Part shown: positions 19,531 to 27,879 of the stretch, in pieces
How the letters are laid out: each line of letters opens with the position of its first letter
Position numbering within the stretch: position 1 is the stretch's first letter
Source of the DNA: an uncultured Novosphingobium sp.
Lineage (GTDB): Bacteria > Pseudomonadota > Alphaproteobacteria > Sphingomonadales > Sphingomonadaceae
NCBI GenBank assembly: GCA_937864195.1
Contig: CALMJG010000200.1
Location: 1 to 62,617 of the forward strand
DNA: 62,617 bases
Direction of reading: 5' to 3'
Position numbers and translations under genes: made by a program
Notes under the pieces: generated by a model
What the model was told of the DNA's origin: nothing
Database searches by the model: none
The model's input: the letters and a program-made list of their open reading frames with translations, nothing else

Positions 19531-20082
19531 TCAGGGCTGCCTGGTCATCCGCAGCATCGCGGTGTCATAGCCCAGCGCCCTGGCCCGCGCGACCAGCTCT
19601 GCTACCCGCGCCTCGCCCGGCTGGGCCTCGCGGTTCAGCAGCCAGAGGTAGCGGCCCGAAGGCTCGCCGACGATCGACCAGCTGTAATCGTCGGCATGGT
19701 CGATTACCCAGTAGTCGCCATAGAACGGACCGAAGAAGCTGACCTTCAATTTGGCGTTGGTGGCCGTGTCCACGATCTTCGCCCGGCCCTTTGCATCGGT
19801 GATCCGGCCATCGGGCTTGCGGCAGCGGTTGAGCACGTCCAGTCCGCCATCGCTGCGCAGGGCATAGTCGGCGGTCACGCCGTCGCAGTCCTTCACGAAG
19901 CTCTGGTCGTAACGGGCGATCTCGTACCAGCGGCCGAGATAGCGCGAGAGTTCAACGGACTTGGCCGGCTGGGGAACGGCCGCGTTGCCAACCGGATGCT
20001 TCGGGCCAAGCGCCGCGCAGCCCGCCAGCGTCAGCGCGGCAAGGGCGGCTGCGGCGATGAGGGGAATTCTGTTTCGGGCCAT
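19531..20082 (-). CDS. blc: Outer-membrane lipocalin (Blc family) lipoprotein
   Basis: A 183-residue protein with a lipoprotein signal (LAGC, lipidated Cys22) and the bacterial lipocalin signature GRWYEIARYDQSF, followed by VTADYALRSDGGLDVLNRC and YWVIDHADDYSWSIVGEPSG. It should form an eight-stranded barrel that binds lysophospholipids or fatty acids at the outer membrane. It is convergent with acsA. The upstream DUF2721 gene is divergent and begins less than 70 bases away. Confidence 0.9.
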   Translation of the reverse strand: MARNRIPLIAAAALAALTLAGCAALGPKHPVGNAAVPQPAKSVELSRYLGRWYEIARYDQSFVKDCDGVTADYALRSDGGLDVLNRCRKPDGRITDAKGRAKIVDTATNAKLKVSFFGPFYGDYWVIDHADDYSWSIVGEPSGRYLWLLNREAQPGEARVAELVARARALGYDTAMLRMTRQP

Positions 20083-20147
20083 GTCTTTGCGCTCCGCTGA
20101 TGGGACAGCTCTTGAATATGGGGACGGTTGCCCGGTATTCCAGCGGC

Positions 20148-20588
20148 ATGATCGCCCAGACCATCCAGCTCGCGCTTGCCCCCGTTTTCGTGCTGGTGGC
20201 GATCGGCAACCTCCTCAACCTGCTGTCCGCGCGGCTGAGCCGGGTGGTCGACCGTTCGCGGCAATTGCAGCAACGGCATTTCGAGACCGAGGGGCCGGAC
20301 CATGACGAGGTCGTTGCGGAGATCCGCCTGCTCGACCGCCGCATCACGCTGATCACCCGCGCCTTCCGCCTGCTGGTGATCGCGGGCCTGTGCATCGGCA
20401 CGACGGTTGCGGTGCTGTTCGTGGAGGAAATCGCCCAGGTCAGCCTGCAATTGCTGGCGGCTGGCGTGTTCCTGGTTGCCATCACTCTCCTGATGTGGGC
20501 GCTGGTCCTGTTCCTGCGTGAAATTCAGGTGGCGGCTGCCCAGCTGCGCATCCCGCGTGCCTATCTGGAGCTTGAGCGGGAAATCTGA
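20148..20588 (+). CDS. DUF2721 family membrane protein
   Basis: A protein of 146 residues with one hydrophobic segment near the N-terminus (APVFVLVAIGNLLNLLSARL), a charged cytoplasmic stretch (RVVDRSRQLQQ...) and two C-terminal membrane segments. The IAQTIQLALAPVFVL start and the SRVVDRSR motif are typical of the family, whose function is unknown. I chose ATG 20148 because family members start here; ATG 20100 is in frame and would add 16 residues, and neither has a clear ribosome-binding site. Confidence 0.75.
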   Translation: MIAQTIQLALAPVFVLVAIGNLLNLLSARLSRVVDRSRQLQQRHFETEGPDHDEVVAEIRLLDRRITLITRAFRLLVIAGLCIGTTVAVLFVEEIAQVSLQLLAAGVFLVAITLLMWALVLFLREIQVAAAQLRIPRAYLELEREI

Positions 20589-20607
20589 CGGCCAGGTTGC
20601 TCACCAG

Positions 20608-20675
20608 CCGTTCGTGTCGAGCGTAGTCGAGACACGTTGGCGCAACCGTGTCTCGACTACGCTCGACACGAACGG
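20608..20675. repeat. Dispersed palindromic repeat, copy B (full length)
   Basis: A 68-bp near-perfect palindrome: CCGTTCGTGTCGAGCGTAG, TCGAGACACG, centre TTGGCGCAAC, then CGTGTCTCGA, CTACGCTCGACACGAACGG. The 29-base arms are fully complementary. It lies between the convergent ends of the DUF2721 gene and the PHA-granule-family gene, so it can act as a bidirectional transcription end. Confidence 0.9.
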
Positions 20676-20700
20676 AAAAGTCGCTGAATGTCGGTTGCAG

Positions 20701-20997
20701 TCAGGCCAGCAGCTTGCGGGTCTTGGCTTCCACCGCACCGCGCACCAGCGGTTCGGCAAAGGCAAGCGCGGGCGGCAGGCCGATCTCGAACACGATCTCG
20801 GCATCAGCCAGTTCGATGTGGCCCGCCACGGTCTTGCCCATGGCGCCGACCGACAGGTCCATCCGGTCGTCGCTCGGCCAGCCGATCTGCACGTCGGCAT
20901 TGCCGCCCGGCATCAGGCCCGCAAGCTCGCCGGAACGCTCTTTCAGGCGGCGGCGGAGTTCTTCCTTGCCGAGAGTGTGGGGCAGGGCAATGCGCAT
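20701..20997 (-). CDS. Polyhydroxyalkanoate-system (PHA_gran_rgn) family protein
   Basis: A small protein of 98 residues. It begins MRIALPHTLGKEELRRRL, has a central strand-rich part (WPSDDRMDLSVGAMGKTVAGHIELADAEIVFEIGLP) and ends in AKTRKLLA. This matches the family annotated as polyhydroxyalkanoic-acid granule regulatory or system protein, found in many Proteobacteria. Its exact role is not established. The ATG overlaps the stop of the upstream XpaC-like gene, so the two are co-translated. No PHA synthase or phasin is in the window. Confidence 0.7.
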   Translation of the reverse strand: MRIALPHTLGKEELRRRLKERSGELAGLMPGGNADVQIGWPSDDRMDLSVGAMGKTVAGHIELADAEIVFEIGLPPALAFAEPLVRGAVEAKTRKLLA

Positions 20998-21740
20998 CAG
21001 GTATTCGTCTCCGTCTGGTCCAGCGCGTCGCCGTACTTGTAGTCGAGATAGCGCGTCCGGATCGCCAGGTTGTCGATCGCGCCGCTGGCAAGCTGGCGGG
21101 TCACGCTGTCGATTTCGGTGCTGATCTTGCCAAGGCTGTCGGTCAGCTGCTGGTCGGGGGTGGTGCCGGCGCGCGGTTCGGTGCGCAGGTGGCGGGGGAT
21201 CGAGGTGTAGGTTGAAACGAGTTCCGGCAGGTGTTCGCCCACCAGCTTGCGCACTTCCTGCGCGGCAGGGGCCTGCTCGTCCAGTCCGTCGAGCTGGAGG
21301 CCCAGCGCATCGAGTTGCAGACCGATCTGGTCGACCAGCTGGACGGCGGGCGCGGGGAGGGCCGGGCGCTGGCTTTCCAGCCACAGCTCGGTCCGCCCGA
21401 CCAGCGATTTCACGTCCGCCTTGCCCAGCGATTCAAGGCTGGGAGAGGGCAGACGCGGGAATACGCCCAGCACGCCCACCGCCACGATCATGGCCAGCAG
21501 GGTAACGATGATCCCGCCCCAGCCAATCCCGTCCACGATCAAGCCGGCGATCATCGCGCCCATCACGATCACGCTGATGGCCAGCAGGACCCGCACCAGC
21601 TTGCGGAAGGCGTGATCGCGTTTCAGCGCGGCCGAGCGCCGCCCGATCGAACCGGCACGCCGCCCGCCGGCGCGCTGGTGCTGCAGCGATTGGCGAGCCT
21701 GCCGCAGGATGCGGTCGGAATCGTGCGAAGGGGAGGACAA
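20997..21740 (-). CDS. XpaC-like membrane protein, partner of TelA
   Basis: A 247-residue protein with a basic N-terminus (about 1-46), two membrane segments (about 50-70 and 76-96) and a soluble helical C-terminal part with LPELVSTYTSIPRHLR. That arrangement resembles XpaC (5-bromo-4-chloroindolyl phosphate hydrolysis) proteins, which pair with TelA/YaaN in Bacillus. Here it follows telA after one base and overlaps the next gene. The assignment leans on this pairing, since the sequence match is weak by eye. Function is unknown; an envelope-stress or ion-related role is a guess. Confidence 0.6.
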   Translation of the reverse strand: MSSPSHDSDRILRQARQSLQHQRAGGRRAGSIGRRSAALKRDHAFRKLVRVLLAISVIVMGAMIAGLIVDGIGWGGIIVTLLAMIVAVGVLGVFPRLPSPSLESLGKADVKSLVGRTELWLESQRPALPAPAVQLVDQIGLQLDALGLQLDGLDEQAPAAQEVRKLVGEHLPELVSTYTSIPRHLRTEPRAGTTPDQQLTDSLGKISTEIDSVTRQLASGAIDNLAIRTRYLDYKYGDALDQTETNT

Positions 21741-21741
21741 G

Positions 21742-22965
21742 TCAGCCCTCCAGGCTCAGCAGGCTGGGGGCATCGCTGGCGTGGGCGGCCTGCGCCGCGC
21801 CTTCGGCCCGGGCGATGTAGCCCCTGGACTTCTCCACCTCTGCGGTCAGTGTGGTCACGGTCTGCTTCATGCTCTCCAGCGCCTTGACCTTGAACGTGTC
21901 GATGTTGTCCATCGTGTCGTAGATGTTCTGGAAGGCGCGTTGCAGCGTTTCCAGCGGGATCGTGCTGGATGCGGCCTGTTCGTGGATCCGCCCGGTCTGT
22001 TCGCGCAGCAGGGTGCCGGTGGAATCGATGATCTGCGCGGTCGTGGTGTTCAGCGCGGTGATCTGTTCCAGCACCAGCCGCTGGTTGGTCAGCGCCTGGG
22101 CCACGGTGACGGCGGTGCGCAGCGCGGCGACCGTGGTGGTGCTGGCGCGGTCCACGCCCTTGACCAGTTCGACGTTGTTCTTCTTCACCAGGTCGAGCGC
22201 CAGATAGCCCTGCACGCTGACCGCCATCTGGGTCAGCAAGTCCTGGGTGCGCTGGCGGACATAGAACAGCGCGCTTTCGCGGATCGCCTTGGCCTTGGCC
22301 GGATCGGTCGCGTCGAGTTCCGCGGCCTTTTCCTCAAGCCGGGCGTCGAGCGTGCGGGAAATGTGAATCATCTGCTCCAGCGCGCCCATCGCTTCCCACA
22401 GCTTGGCGCGTTCCACGTCGATCGCGGCATTGTCCATCAGCAGCTCGTCCTTGCCCGAGGCAAGATGGCCCAGGATCGACTGGATGTGCCCCTGCGCCGA
22501 CTGGTAGCTGGTGAAGTACCGCTTCATGCTGTTGCCGAAGGGGATGATCCCCAGGATCTTGCGCCCGGTGGAAAGCTTGCCCTTCTTGCCGGGATCGAGG
22601 TCCTCCACCGTGCGGCGCAGTTCGGCCAGGTTCGCGCCGACGCCCATGTCCTTGTCCATCGCCCGGACCGGACGGTCGAGAAAGCGGTTGGACATGCCGC
22701 TGGCCGCGGCGATCTCCTTGCGGCCCATCGCGGTCAACTGGTCCACCCGCTTGCCGAATTCGGGCGAGTTGGCGTCCTGCGCGACAAGGTCGGCCACGAA
22801 GGCATCGACCTTTTGCTGCAGCTTCGACTTGTTCTCGTCCGACACCGGGACCAGCCCGATGGCGGCTTCGGGCGCGACGACCGGCACCGGATCGGGCGGG
22901 GTCAGGGTAATCGCGGGCGCTGCGGCCTGAGTGGCGGTTTGGGTATCGGTAGGGGTGGTGGCCAT
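21742..22965 (-). CDS. telA: TelA family (toxic anion resistance) protein
   Basis: A 407-residue largely helical protein. The TelA core is clear: GKKGKLSTGRKILGIIPFGNSMKRYFTSYQSAQGHI, then KDELLMDNAAIDVERAKLW and the long C-terminal helices with ALNTTTAQIIDSTGTLLREQT. Members were named for tellurite resistance on plasmids, but chromosomal copies have no agreed function. The N-terminal 45 residues are Thr/Pro/Ala-rich and look disordered. It is the first gene of a three-gene leftward cluster with the XpaC-like and PHA-family genes. Confidence 0.88.
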   Translation of the reverse strand: MATTPTDTQTATQAAAPAITLTPPDPVPVVAPEAAIGLVPVSDENKSKLQQKVDAFVADLVAQDANSPEFGKRVDQLTAMGRKEIAAASGMSNRFLDRPVRAMDKDMGVGANLAELRRTVEDLDPGKKGKLSTGRKILGIIPFGNSMKRYFTSYQSAQGHIQSILGHLASGKDELLMDNAAIDVERAKLWEAMGALEQMIHISRTLDARLEEKAAELDATDPAKAKAIRESALFYVRQRTQDLLTQMAVSVQGYLALDLVKKNNVELVKGVDRASTTTVAALRTAVTVAQALTNQRLVLEQITALNTTTAQIIDSTGTLLREQTGRIHEQAASSTIPLETLQRAFQNIYDTMDNIDTFKVKALESMKQTVTTLTAEVEKSRGYIARAEGAAQAAHASDAPSLLSLEG

Positions 22966-23052
22966 CGGCGGGGTTCCCGTAAACTCCTGTCAGGGCGCCA
23001 AGATGGTATGCCTGACGCGACAGTGCAAGCTGTATTATCGAAATAACACAGC

Positions 23053-23081
23053 CTGAAGTGCCCCCCGGAAGGTCACTTCAG
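23053..23081 (-). terminator. Probable intrinsic terminator after the 84-residue protein gene
   Basis: An 8-bp stem, CTGAAGTG with CACTTCAG, encloses a 13-base loop. On the minus strand it is followed by GCTGTGTTATTTC, only moderately T-rich. It lies 14 bases past the stop of the leftward gene at 23095-23349 and before telA. Confidence 0.55.
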
Positions 23082-23094
23082 CGGAGCCGGATTC

Positions 23095-23349
23095 CTAGTT
23101 TCCGAACCAGCGCGACAGCAGCCCGCGCCGCCGGGGCGGCTGGCGCTGGGTGATCTGGAACAGGTAATTGGCCAGCACGGCGGCCTGCTCGCGGGTCATC
23201 ACGACATGGTGCGAATCCACCTCGTCGCGCTCAAGCCCGCGCGTCGACTGGACGCACTGCAAGCGCAGGTCCAGTTTCGATCCCATCGGATGATGCGTCC
23301 AGCCCACCAGAACGCCATAGCTGTCGCGGTCAGTCGCTACGCTGCTCAT
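23095..23349 (-). CDS. Small conserved-looking hypothetical protein
   Basis: An 84-residue protein I do not recognise. It begins MSSVATDRDSYGVLVGWTHH, has a regular alternating pattern consistent with a small alpha/beta domain (LDLRLQCVQSTRGLERDEVDSHHVVMTREQAAVLANYLFQI) and ends in a basic tail (PPRRRGLLSRWFGN). GAGAGGA lies seven bases before ATG 23349, so I prefer this to the upstream in-frame start at 23367. No signal peptide or membrane segment is seen. It stands alone between the telA cluster and the protease gene. Confidence 0.65.
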   Translation of the reverse strand: MSSVATDRDSYGVLVGWTHHPMGSKLDLRLQCVQSTRGLERDEVDSHHVVMTREQAAVLANYLFQITQRQPPRRRGLLSRWFGN

Positions 23350-23425
23350 TCGCCGATCCTCTCCCAAAGACTGCGAACCCTAGGGTGAACAGCTTATGGC
23401 AAGCCCGCGCGAATGCAAGGGGGTG

Positions 23426-23454
23426 GCCTGTCCCGTCCGGGGACGGGGACAGGC
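23426..23454 (-). terminator. Strong hairpin downstream of the subtilisin-like protease gene
   Basis: Arms GCCTGTCCCGTCC and GGACGGGGACAGGC pair over 13 bp with a single bulged base and a two-base centre. It lies 20 bases past the stop of the leftward protease gene. No T-run follows (CACCCCCTTGC), so it may terminate weakly or protect the 3' end. Confidence 0.5.
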
Positions 23455-23473
23455 TGGCCCGGCGGCGCAGCCT

Positions 23474-25840
23474 TCAGAACGGCAGCCGGAAGGTCGCCAT
23501 GCCCTCGCCTGCGCCGGTGTAGGCGCTGCGCTTCAGGTTGATCCCGCCGGTCAGGTCAACCGACCAGCCCTGATCCGATTTCAGCCGATAGGCCGCCTCG
23601 ACCCGCGCCGGCTCTTCGCCCAGCGCGGAGAGCGCGACGCGCTTGCTGGCCGCCATCTGGCCCAGCCCGTCGGGAGTGCGCGTCAGGTAATCGACTGTCA
23701 GCGCGCCCGATACCGCGCGCGGCGGAACGACGAAGGCAAGGGCAAGGCTGTCGGTCGTGCCCGGGTTCGGACCCGCTCCGCCAAAGGCCAGGCCATGCTT
23801 GCGCAGCGAAGCCTGCCCGGACACCAGGCTGGCAGGGGTGACGCCGATCGCCTGGCCCGCACGGGCCATGCGCAGGTGGGTCAGTTCGCCCGCGATTCCC
23901 GCTTCCCAGCTGCCGAACCGGCGCGCGGCCGCCACGCCCAGGTTGGCAAGGCGGGTGGGGCGCTGGAAATCGTCGAGATCGCTGGAGAAGTCGTAGAAAC
24001 CCCCCTTCTGGATCATCGCCGAGACATTCACGCCGACCACCGTGCGCGCGTCCGGTTGAAGCCAGTAGCCCGCCCCGAACCCGTTCTGGCGGCGCACCTG
24101 CTTCTGCCCGACCAGCGCCACCGCGCGCGGCAGATAGCCCTGCGCCGTCAGCCGCATCTCGCCCGGATCGTTGCTGCCCCGCGCGGCGAGTACCCCTGAC
24201 GAGGTGATCGCATAGACCATCGCCCGCGCCTTGCGTCCCGCCTTGAGCTGGACATTGGAAAGCAGCGTTCCCTGGAGCATCCCGCTGGAGGCAAACCACG
24301 CGAGCGGACGCATCGCGCTGTCATGCGCGAAATCGAGGCGCGGATCGCTCGCCCCGGTCAGGCGCAGCTGCGCCGTACCGCCCTTGAACGGCAGGTCGAC
24401 CCCCATGCGCATCGAATCGTCGAGCCCCAGGGCGCCGCCGGGCAGGTCGGCGGGCGAGCCGCGCAGGGCAAAGCCGCGCGCCTGCGGCTCGTCGGCGAAG
24501 AACGCCCCGGTCCAGTCCGCCATGCTGCTGACGCCCAGCAGCGAGCGGCCGAGGTAGGCGCGCGTCAAGGGTTGCACCGCGCCCTGCTGCAGGCGTCCCG
24601 TTTCGCCCAGCGAGTAGTCGCGGCCATAGCTGTCGTAGACGGTGACATCGCCCAGCGCGGTGGCGAACTTGCTGCCGATGCTGGTCCCGGTAGGTGTCGT
24701 GGTGCCCGTCGTGGTGCCGCCGAGCGTGGTCTTGGTGCCGGTAGTGCTGGTGATCGTCAGCGTGCCGTTGGCCTTGAAGGCGTTGGCGGCGTTGAGCAGG
24801 CCGTAGCCATAGGTGCCGTCGACCCCCGCCGCGCCAAGATCGGTGGCGGTGGTCAGCAGGATCTTCGCCAGCGTTTCCGGCTTGCTGGCCAGGGTCGGCC
24901 AGCGCTGCTGGAGCAGGGCGGCGACGCCCGCGACGATCGGCGTCGCCATGCTGGTGCCGGTCATGTAGCCATAGCTGCTGTTGGGCAGGGTCGCGTAGAT
25001 CGACTGGCCCGGCGCGACCAGGAAGTGGTTCTTCCACTTCAGCGCTTCGGGGCAGGTGGAAGTGCCCGAGGGCCGCAGGCAGGCTTCGCCCGGGCGATTG
25101 GAAAAGGTGCTGATCGTGCCGGTGGCGCTGACGCTGCCGACCAGCAGAACCCGGTTAAGCGCCGCGGTCGCGGTCGCCGAACCGAGCGAGGTGCTTTCGG
25201 TCGAGAGCAGCGCGCCATCGTTGCCTGCCGCCTTGACGTAGAGCATCGGCATCGTCGCGGCGGCGATGGTCGAGATTTCTGCCGAGGAGAAGCACAGCGC
25301 CATCTTGGTGCAGCCGAAGCTCATGCTCGAAATGCGGGCGCCCCGGGCATAGGCGTCCTTCCATGCGCTCAGCAGGTAGGACCCGCTAGCCACCCAGCCG
25401 CTGTCGGCAAAGACGCCGTAGTTGAGGATCGTCGCGGCAGTCGCCACGCCGTATTTCGCGCCGCCGATCGTGCCGGACGTGTGAGTGCCGTGGCTTCCGT
25501 ACTTGCTGTAGGTGCCGGTGCCCACCTTGTATGCGGTGCAGCGTCCGGTCAGGTCGGCATGGCGGCAATCGGCGTATTGGTCCAGCACGGCAACCTTGAC
25601 GCCCAGGCCGTCGCTCGCGCTTGCGGCGTCAGCGCCGGTCAGCTTGATCAGCGAAAACTCGTTCGAGTTCGGATTGCTGGACGAGGTGGTCAGGGCCAGA
25701 ACCGGTGTCCCGGCCACGTCTGGCGCGGTGGCCGATGGGGCGGTGTCCGGCAGCTCCTCCGCCAGGGCTGGGGCGGCCAGCGCGCTGCCAGCCAAAAACG
25801 CCGCCACAAGGGCGGTGTTGTGATGCGTCCTGCTGTTCAT
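23474..25840 (-). CDS. Exported subtilisin-like (S8) serine protease with C-terminal beta-barrel-like region
   Basis: A 788-residue protein. The signal peptide ends near APALA-EE (residue 28). The S8 catalytic residues are Asp87 (VAVLDQ, in place of the usual VIDTG), His117 (SHGTHTSG), oxyanion Asn207 (AAGND) and Ser297 (GTSMATP). A Thr/Gly-rich linker (about 365-395) separates the protease from a C-terminal 390 residues of amphipathic strands ending in ATFRLPF. A terminal Phe is typical of outer-membrane barrels and autotransporters. It is probably secreted or surface-anchored. Cysteines at 92, 101, 177, 183, 254 and 263 could form disulfides. Confidence 0.83.
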   Translation of the reverse strand: MNSRTHHNTALVAAFLAGSALAAPALAEELPDTAPSATAPDVAGTPVLALTTSSSNPNSNEFSLIKLTGADAASASDGLGVKVAVLDQYADCRHADLTGRCTAYKVGTGTYSKYGSHGTHTSGTIGGAKYGVATAATILNYGVFADSGWVASGSYLLSAWKDAYARGARISSMSFGCTKMALCFSSAEISTIAAATMPMLYVKAAGNDGALLSTESTSLGSATATAALNRVLLVGSVSATGTISTFSNRPGEACLRPSGTSTCPEALKWKNHFLVAPGQSIYATLPNSSYGYMTGTSMATPIVAGVAALLQQRWPTLASKPETLAKILLTTATDLGAAGVDGTYGYGLLNAANAFKANGTLTITSTTGTKTTLGGTTTGTTTPTGTSIGSKFATALGDVTVYDSYGRDYSLGETGRLQQGAVQPLTRAYLGRSLLGVSSMADWTGAFFADEPQARGFALRGSPADLPGGALGLDDSMRMGVDLPFKGGTAQLRLTGASDPRLDFAHDSAMRPLAWFASSGMLQGTLLSNVQLKAGRKARAMVYAITSSGVLAARGSNDPGEMRLTAQGYLPRAVALVGQKQVRRQNGFGAGYWLQPDARTVVGVNVSAMIQKGGFYDFSSDLDDFQRPTRLANLGVAAARRFGSWEAGIAGELTHLRMARAGQAIGVTPASLVSGQASLRKHGLAFGGAGPNPGTTDSLALAFVVPPRAVSGALTVDYLTRTPDGLGQMAASKRVALSALGEEPARVEAAYRLKSDQGWSVDLTGGINLKRSAYTGAGEGMATFRLPF

Positions 25841-25978
25841 CGAACTCTTCCCGGCTTGATCGCGGCCTGCCCGCGAACATAGGCAAGGAGTCGTCCGGAA
25901 CGGTGAATTCCAGGTTAGCGTCGACCCTTGCCGGGGGCCGGGTAACCGTTAACCTTTTGCTCGCAACGGCCTTGCGGC

Positions 25979-26009
25979 GAGCCGATCAGGCAGCCAGCCT
26001 GATCGGCTC
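25979..26009 (-). terminator. Perfect 13-bp hairpin overlapping the stop codon of the acyl-AMP ligase gene
   Basis: GAGCCGATCAGGC, loop AGCCA, GCCTGATCGGCTC. The arms are fully complementary and include the last codons and the TGA of the leftward ligase gene. No T-run follows, so this may be a stability element or Rho-assisted end instead of a classical terminator. Confidence 0.5.
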
Positions 26010-27746
26010 GATCTCGCCGGAAAGGTAGAGTTTCTTGGCCTTGGCGCGGCTCAATTTTCCGGAGCTGGTGCGCGGCAGTGTACGCGGAGGTACCAACTCC
26101 ACGATGCAGTTCATTCCGGTGATCGAGCGCACCTTGTCGCGGATCATGTCGCGCAGTTCGATTCGCGCGACAGGGTCCGAAACGCGGCAGTGGACCAGCA
26201 CCGCTGGCGCTTCTTCGCCGTTTTCGGTCTCGACCGAGAAGGCGGCGATGTCGCCGTGATTGAAGCCGGGCAATTGTTCCACGGCCCATTCGATGTCTTG
26301 CGGCCAATGGTTCTTGCCATTGATGATGATCATGTCCTTGGCGCGGCCGACAATGAACAGATAGCCGTCCACCTGGTAGCCCATGTCGCCGGTATCCAGC
26401 CAGCCATCGACCAGGCACGCCTCGGTCGCCTCGGGATCGCGGAAATAGCCGACCATCACGCTGGGGCCCTTGCACCACACCTTGCCGATGTGGTGATCGG
26501 CCAGCAGGCCGCCGCTTTCGCCCCGGATCTCGATCGCCATGTCCTTCACGGCCTTGCCGCAATTGACGATCGCGCGGTAGCGGGCCGGGCGGCTGAGATC
26601 GCGCGGGCAACCGGAAAGCCGCTCTTCCTCGACCAGTTCCACACGGATGCCTTCGCCCGGCGGCATGATGGTGACGGCCAGGGTCGCTTCGGCGAGGCCA
26701 TAGGACGGCAGGAAGGCGCTGGCCCGGAAACCGGCCTCGGCAAAGGCGTTGACGAAGCCCTGCATCACATCGGGCCGAATCATGTCCGCCCCGTTGCCCG
26801 CAATCCGCCAGCGCGACAGGTCGAAGCGTTCGCTGACGTGGCTCTGGCTGGAAATGCGCCGCGCGCAGATGTCATAGCCGAAGGTGGGCGAATAGGAGAT
26901 CGAGTTGCCGGGATTGCGGCTGATCATGTCGAGCCAGGCCAGCGGACGGCGCGCGAAATCCTCGGTCTTGAGATAGTCGGTCGAAACCTGGTTGGAAATG
27001 ATCGAGAGGAAGCAGCCGACCAGCCCCATGTCGTGATACCACGGCAGCCACGATACGCAGCGGTCAAGCGGCTCAAGCTTCATCCCTTCGCCATGGCCGG
27101 CAAGGTTGTTGAGCAGGCTGGCATGAGTCACGGCCACGCCGTGCGGGAACCGGGTCGAGCCCGAGGAATACTGGAGATAGCAGATGTCGTCCGGGCTGGC
27201 CGCGGGCAGGGCGCAGTCGGGCACGGGGTTCTGCGCGAAGTCTTCCCAGGCAATGCCCTGGCAGTCCTGGCGCGCCGCTGCCGCTCCGGCCATCTCGGCG
27301 ATCTCGGCCGGATAGAACAGGGCGAGCGGATCGCTCGACGCCAACTGGACCGCCAACTGGTCGATATAGCTGTCCTTGCCGCCGAAGCTGGTCGGCAGGG
27401 GCAGCGGCACCGGCCAGGCGCCCGCATAGATCGTGCCGCAGAACAGAGCCGCGAAGTCCGGCCCGGTTTCCGCGACCAGCGCGATCCGGTCGCCCTTCTT
27501 CACTCCGTGCGCGATCAGGCGGCGCGCCATGGCCAGCGCGTCCTGCCGCAGCTCGCTGAACGGATAGACCCGCTTAAGCTGGCCGCGCGGATCGTGGAAG
27601 TTCATTCCCCGCTTGCCCTGTGCCGCATAGTCCAGCGCTTCGCCGAAGGTGGCAAAGTCGGACAGGCGGCGGGGCAGATCGTCTTCGTTGGGTGTCGGCA
27701 CCAGGTTCACTGTGTCGCTCCCCGGCAACGTTGCGGTGTCGGTCAT
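25986..27746 (-). CDS. Fatty acyl-AMP ligase (FAAL-type AMP-dependent synthetase)
   Basis: A 586-residue adenylate-forming enzyme. Motifs: LQYSSGSTRFPHGV (A3), SWLPWYHDMGLVG, NPGNSISYSPTFGYDICARRI, LPSYGLAEATLAV (A5), DTGDMG (A7) and LPRTSSGKLSRAKAK (catalytic lysine). The GLVG and PTFGYDIC segments are FAAL-like, not acetyl-CoA-synthetase-like. It would activate a fatty acid as acyl-AMP and hand it to a carrier protein or lipid pathway. No carrier or polyketide gene is nearby. In sphingolipid-making bacteria related ligases serve lipid synthesis, but nothing here proves that. Confidence 0.82.
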   Translation of the reverse strand: MTDTATLPGSDTVNLVPTPNEDDLPRRLSDFATFGEALDYAAQGKRGMNFHDPRGQLKRVYPFSELRQDALAMARRLIAHGVKKGDRIALVAETGPDFAALFCGTIYAGAWPVPLPLPTSFGGKDSYIDQLAVQLASSDPLALFYPAEIAEMAGAAAARQDCQGIAWEDFAQNPVPDCALPAASPDDICYLQYSSGSTRFPHGVAVTHASLLNNLAGHGEGMKLEPLDRCVSWLPWYHDMGLVGCFLSIISNQVSTDYLKTEDFARRPLAWLDMISRNPGNSISYSPTFGYDICARRISSQSHVSERFDLSRWRIAGNGADMIRPDVMQGFVNAFAEAGFRASAFLPSYGLAEATLAVTIMPPGEGIRVELVEEERLSGCPRDLSRPARYRAIVNCGKAVKDMAIEIRGESGGLLADHHIGKVWCKGPSVMVGYFRDPEATEACLVDGWLDTGDMGYQVDGYLFIVGRAKDMIIINGKNHWPQDIEWAVEQLPGFNHGDIAAFSVETENGEEAPAVLVHCRVSDPVARIELRDMIRDKVRSITGMNCIVELVPPRTLPRTSSGKLSRAKAKKLYLSGEIEPIRLAA

Positions 27747-27879
27747 GCGAAAAACCCGTCTGAAATTTCAGCGGCGCGCCGTTAATTCGGCGCCGCCGGA
27801 TGGACCATTGCTGAACGAAGCGCAAAAACACCCCCCAGCACACTCCCCAATCGCGGCACACTATGGCACGAATAAGGCC

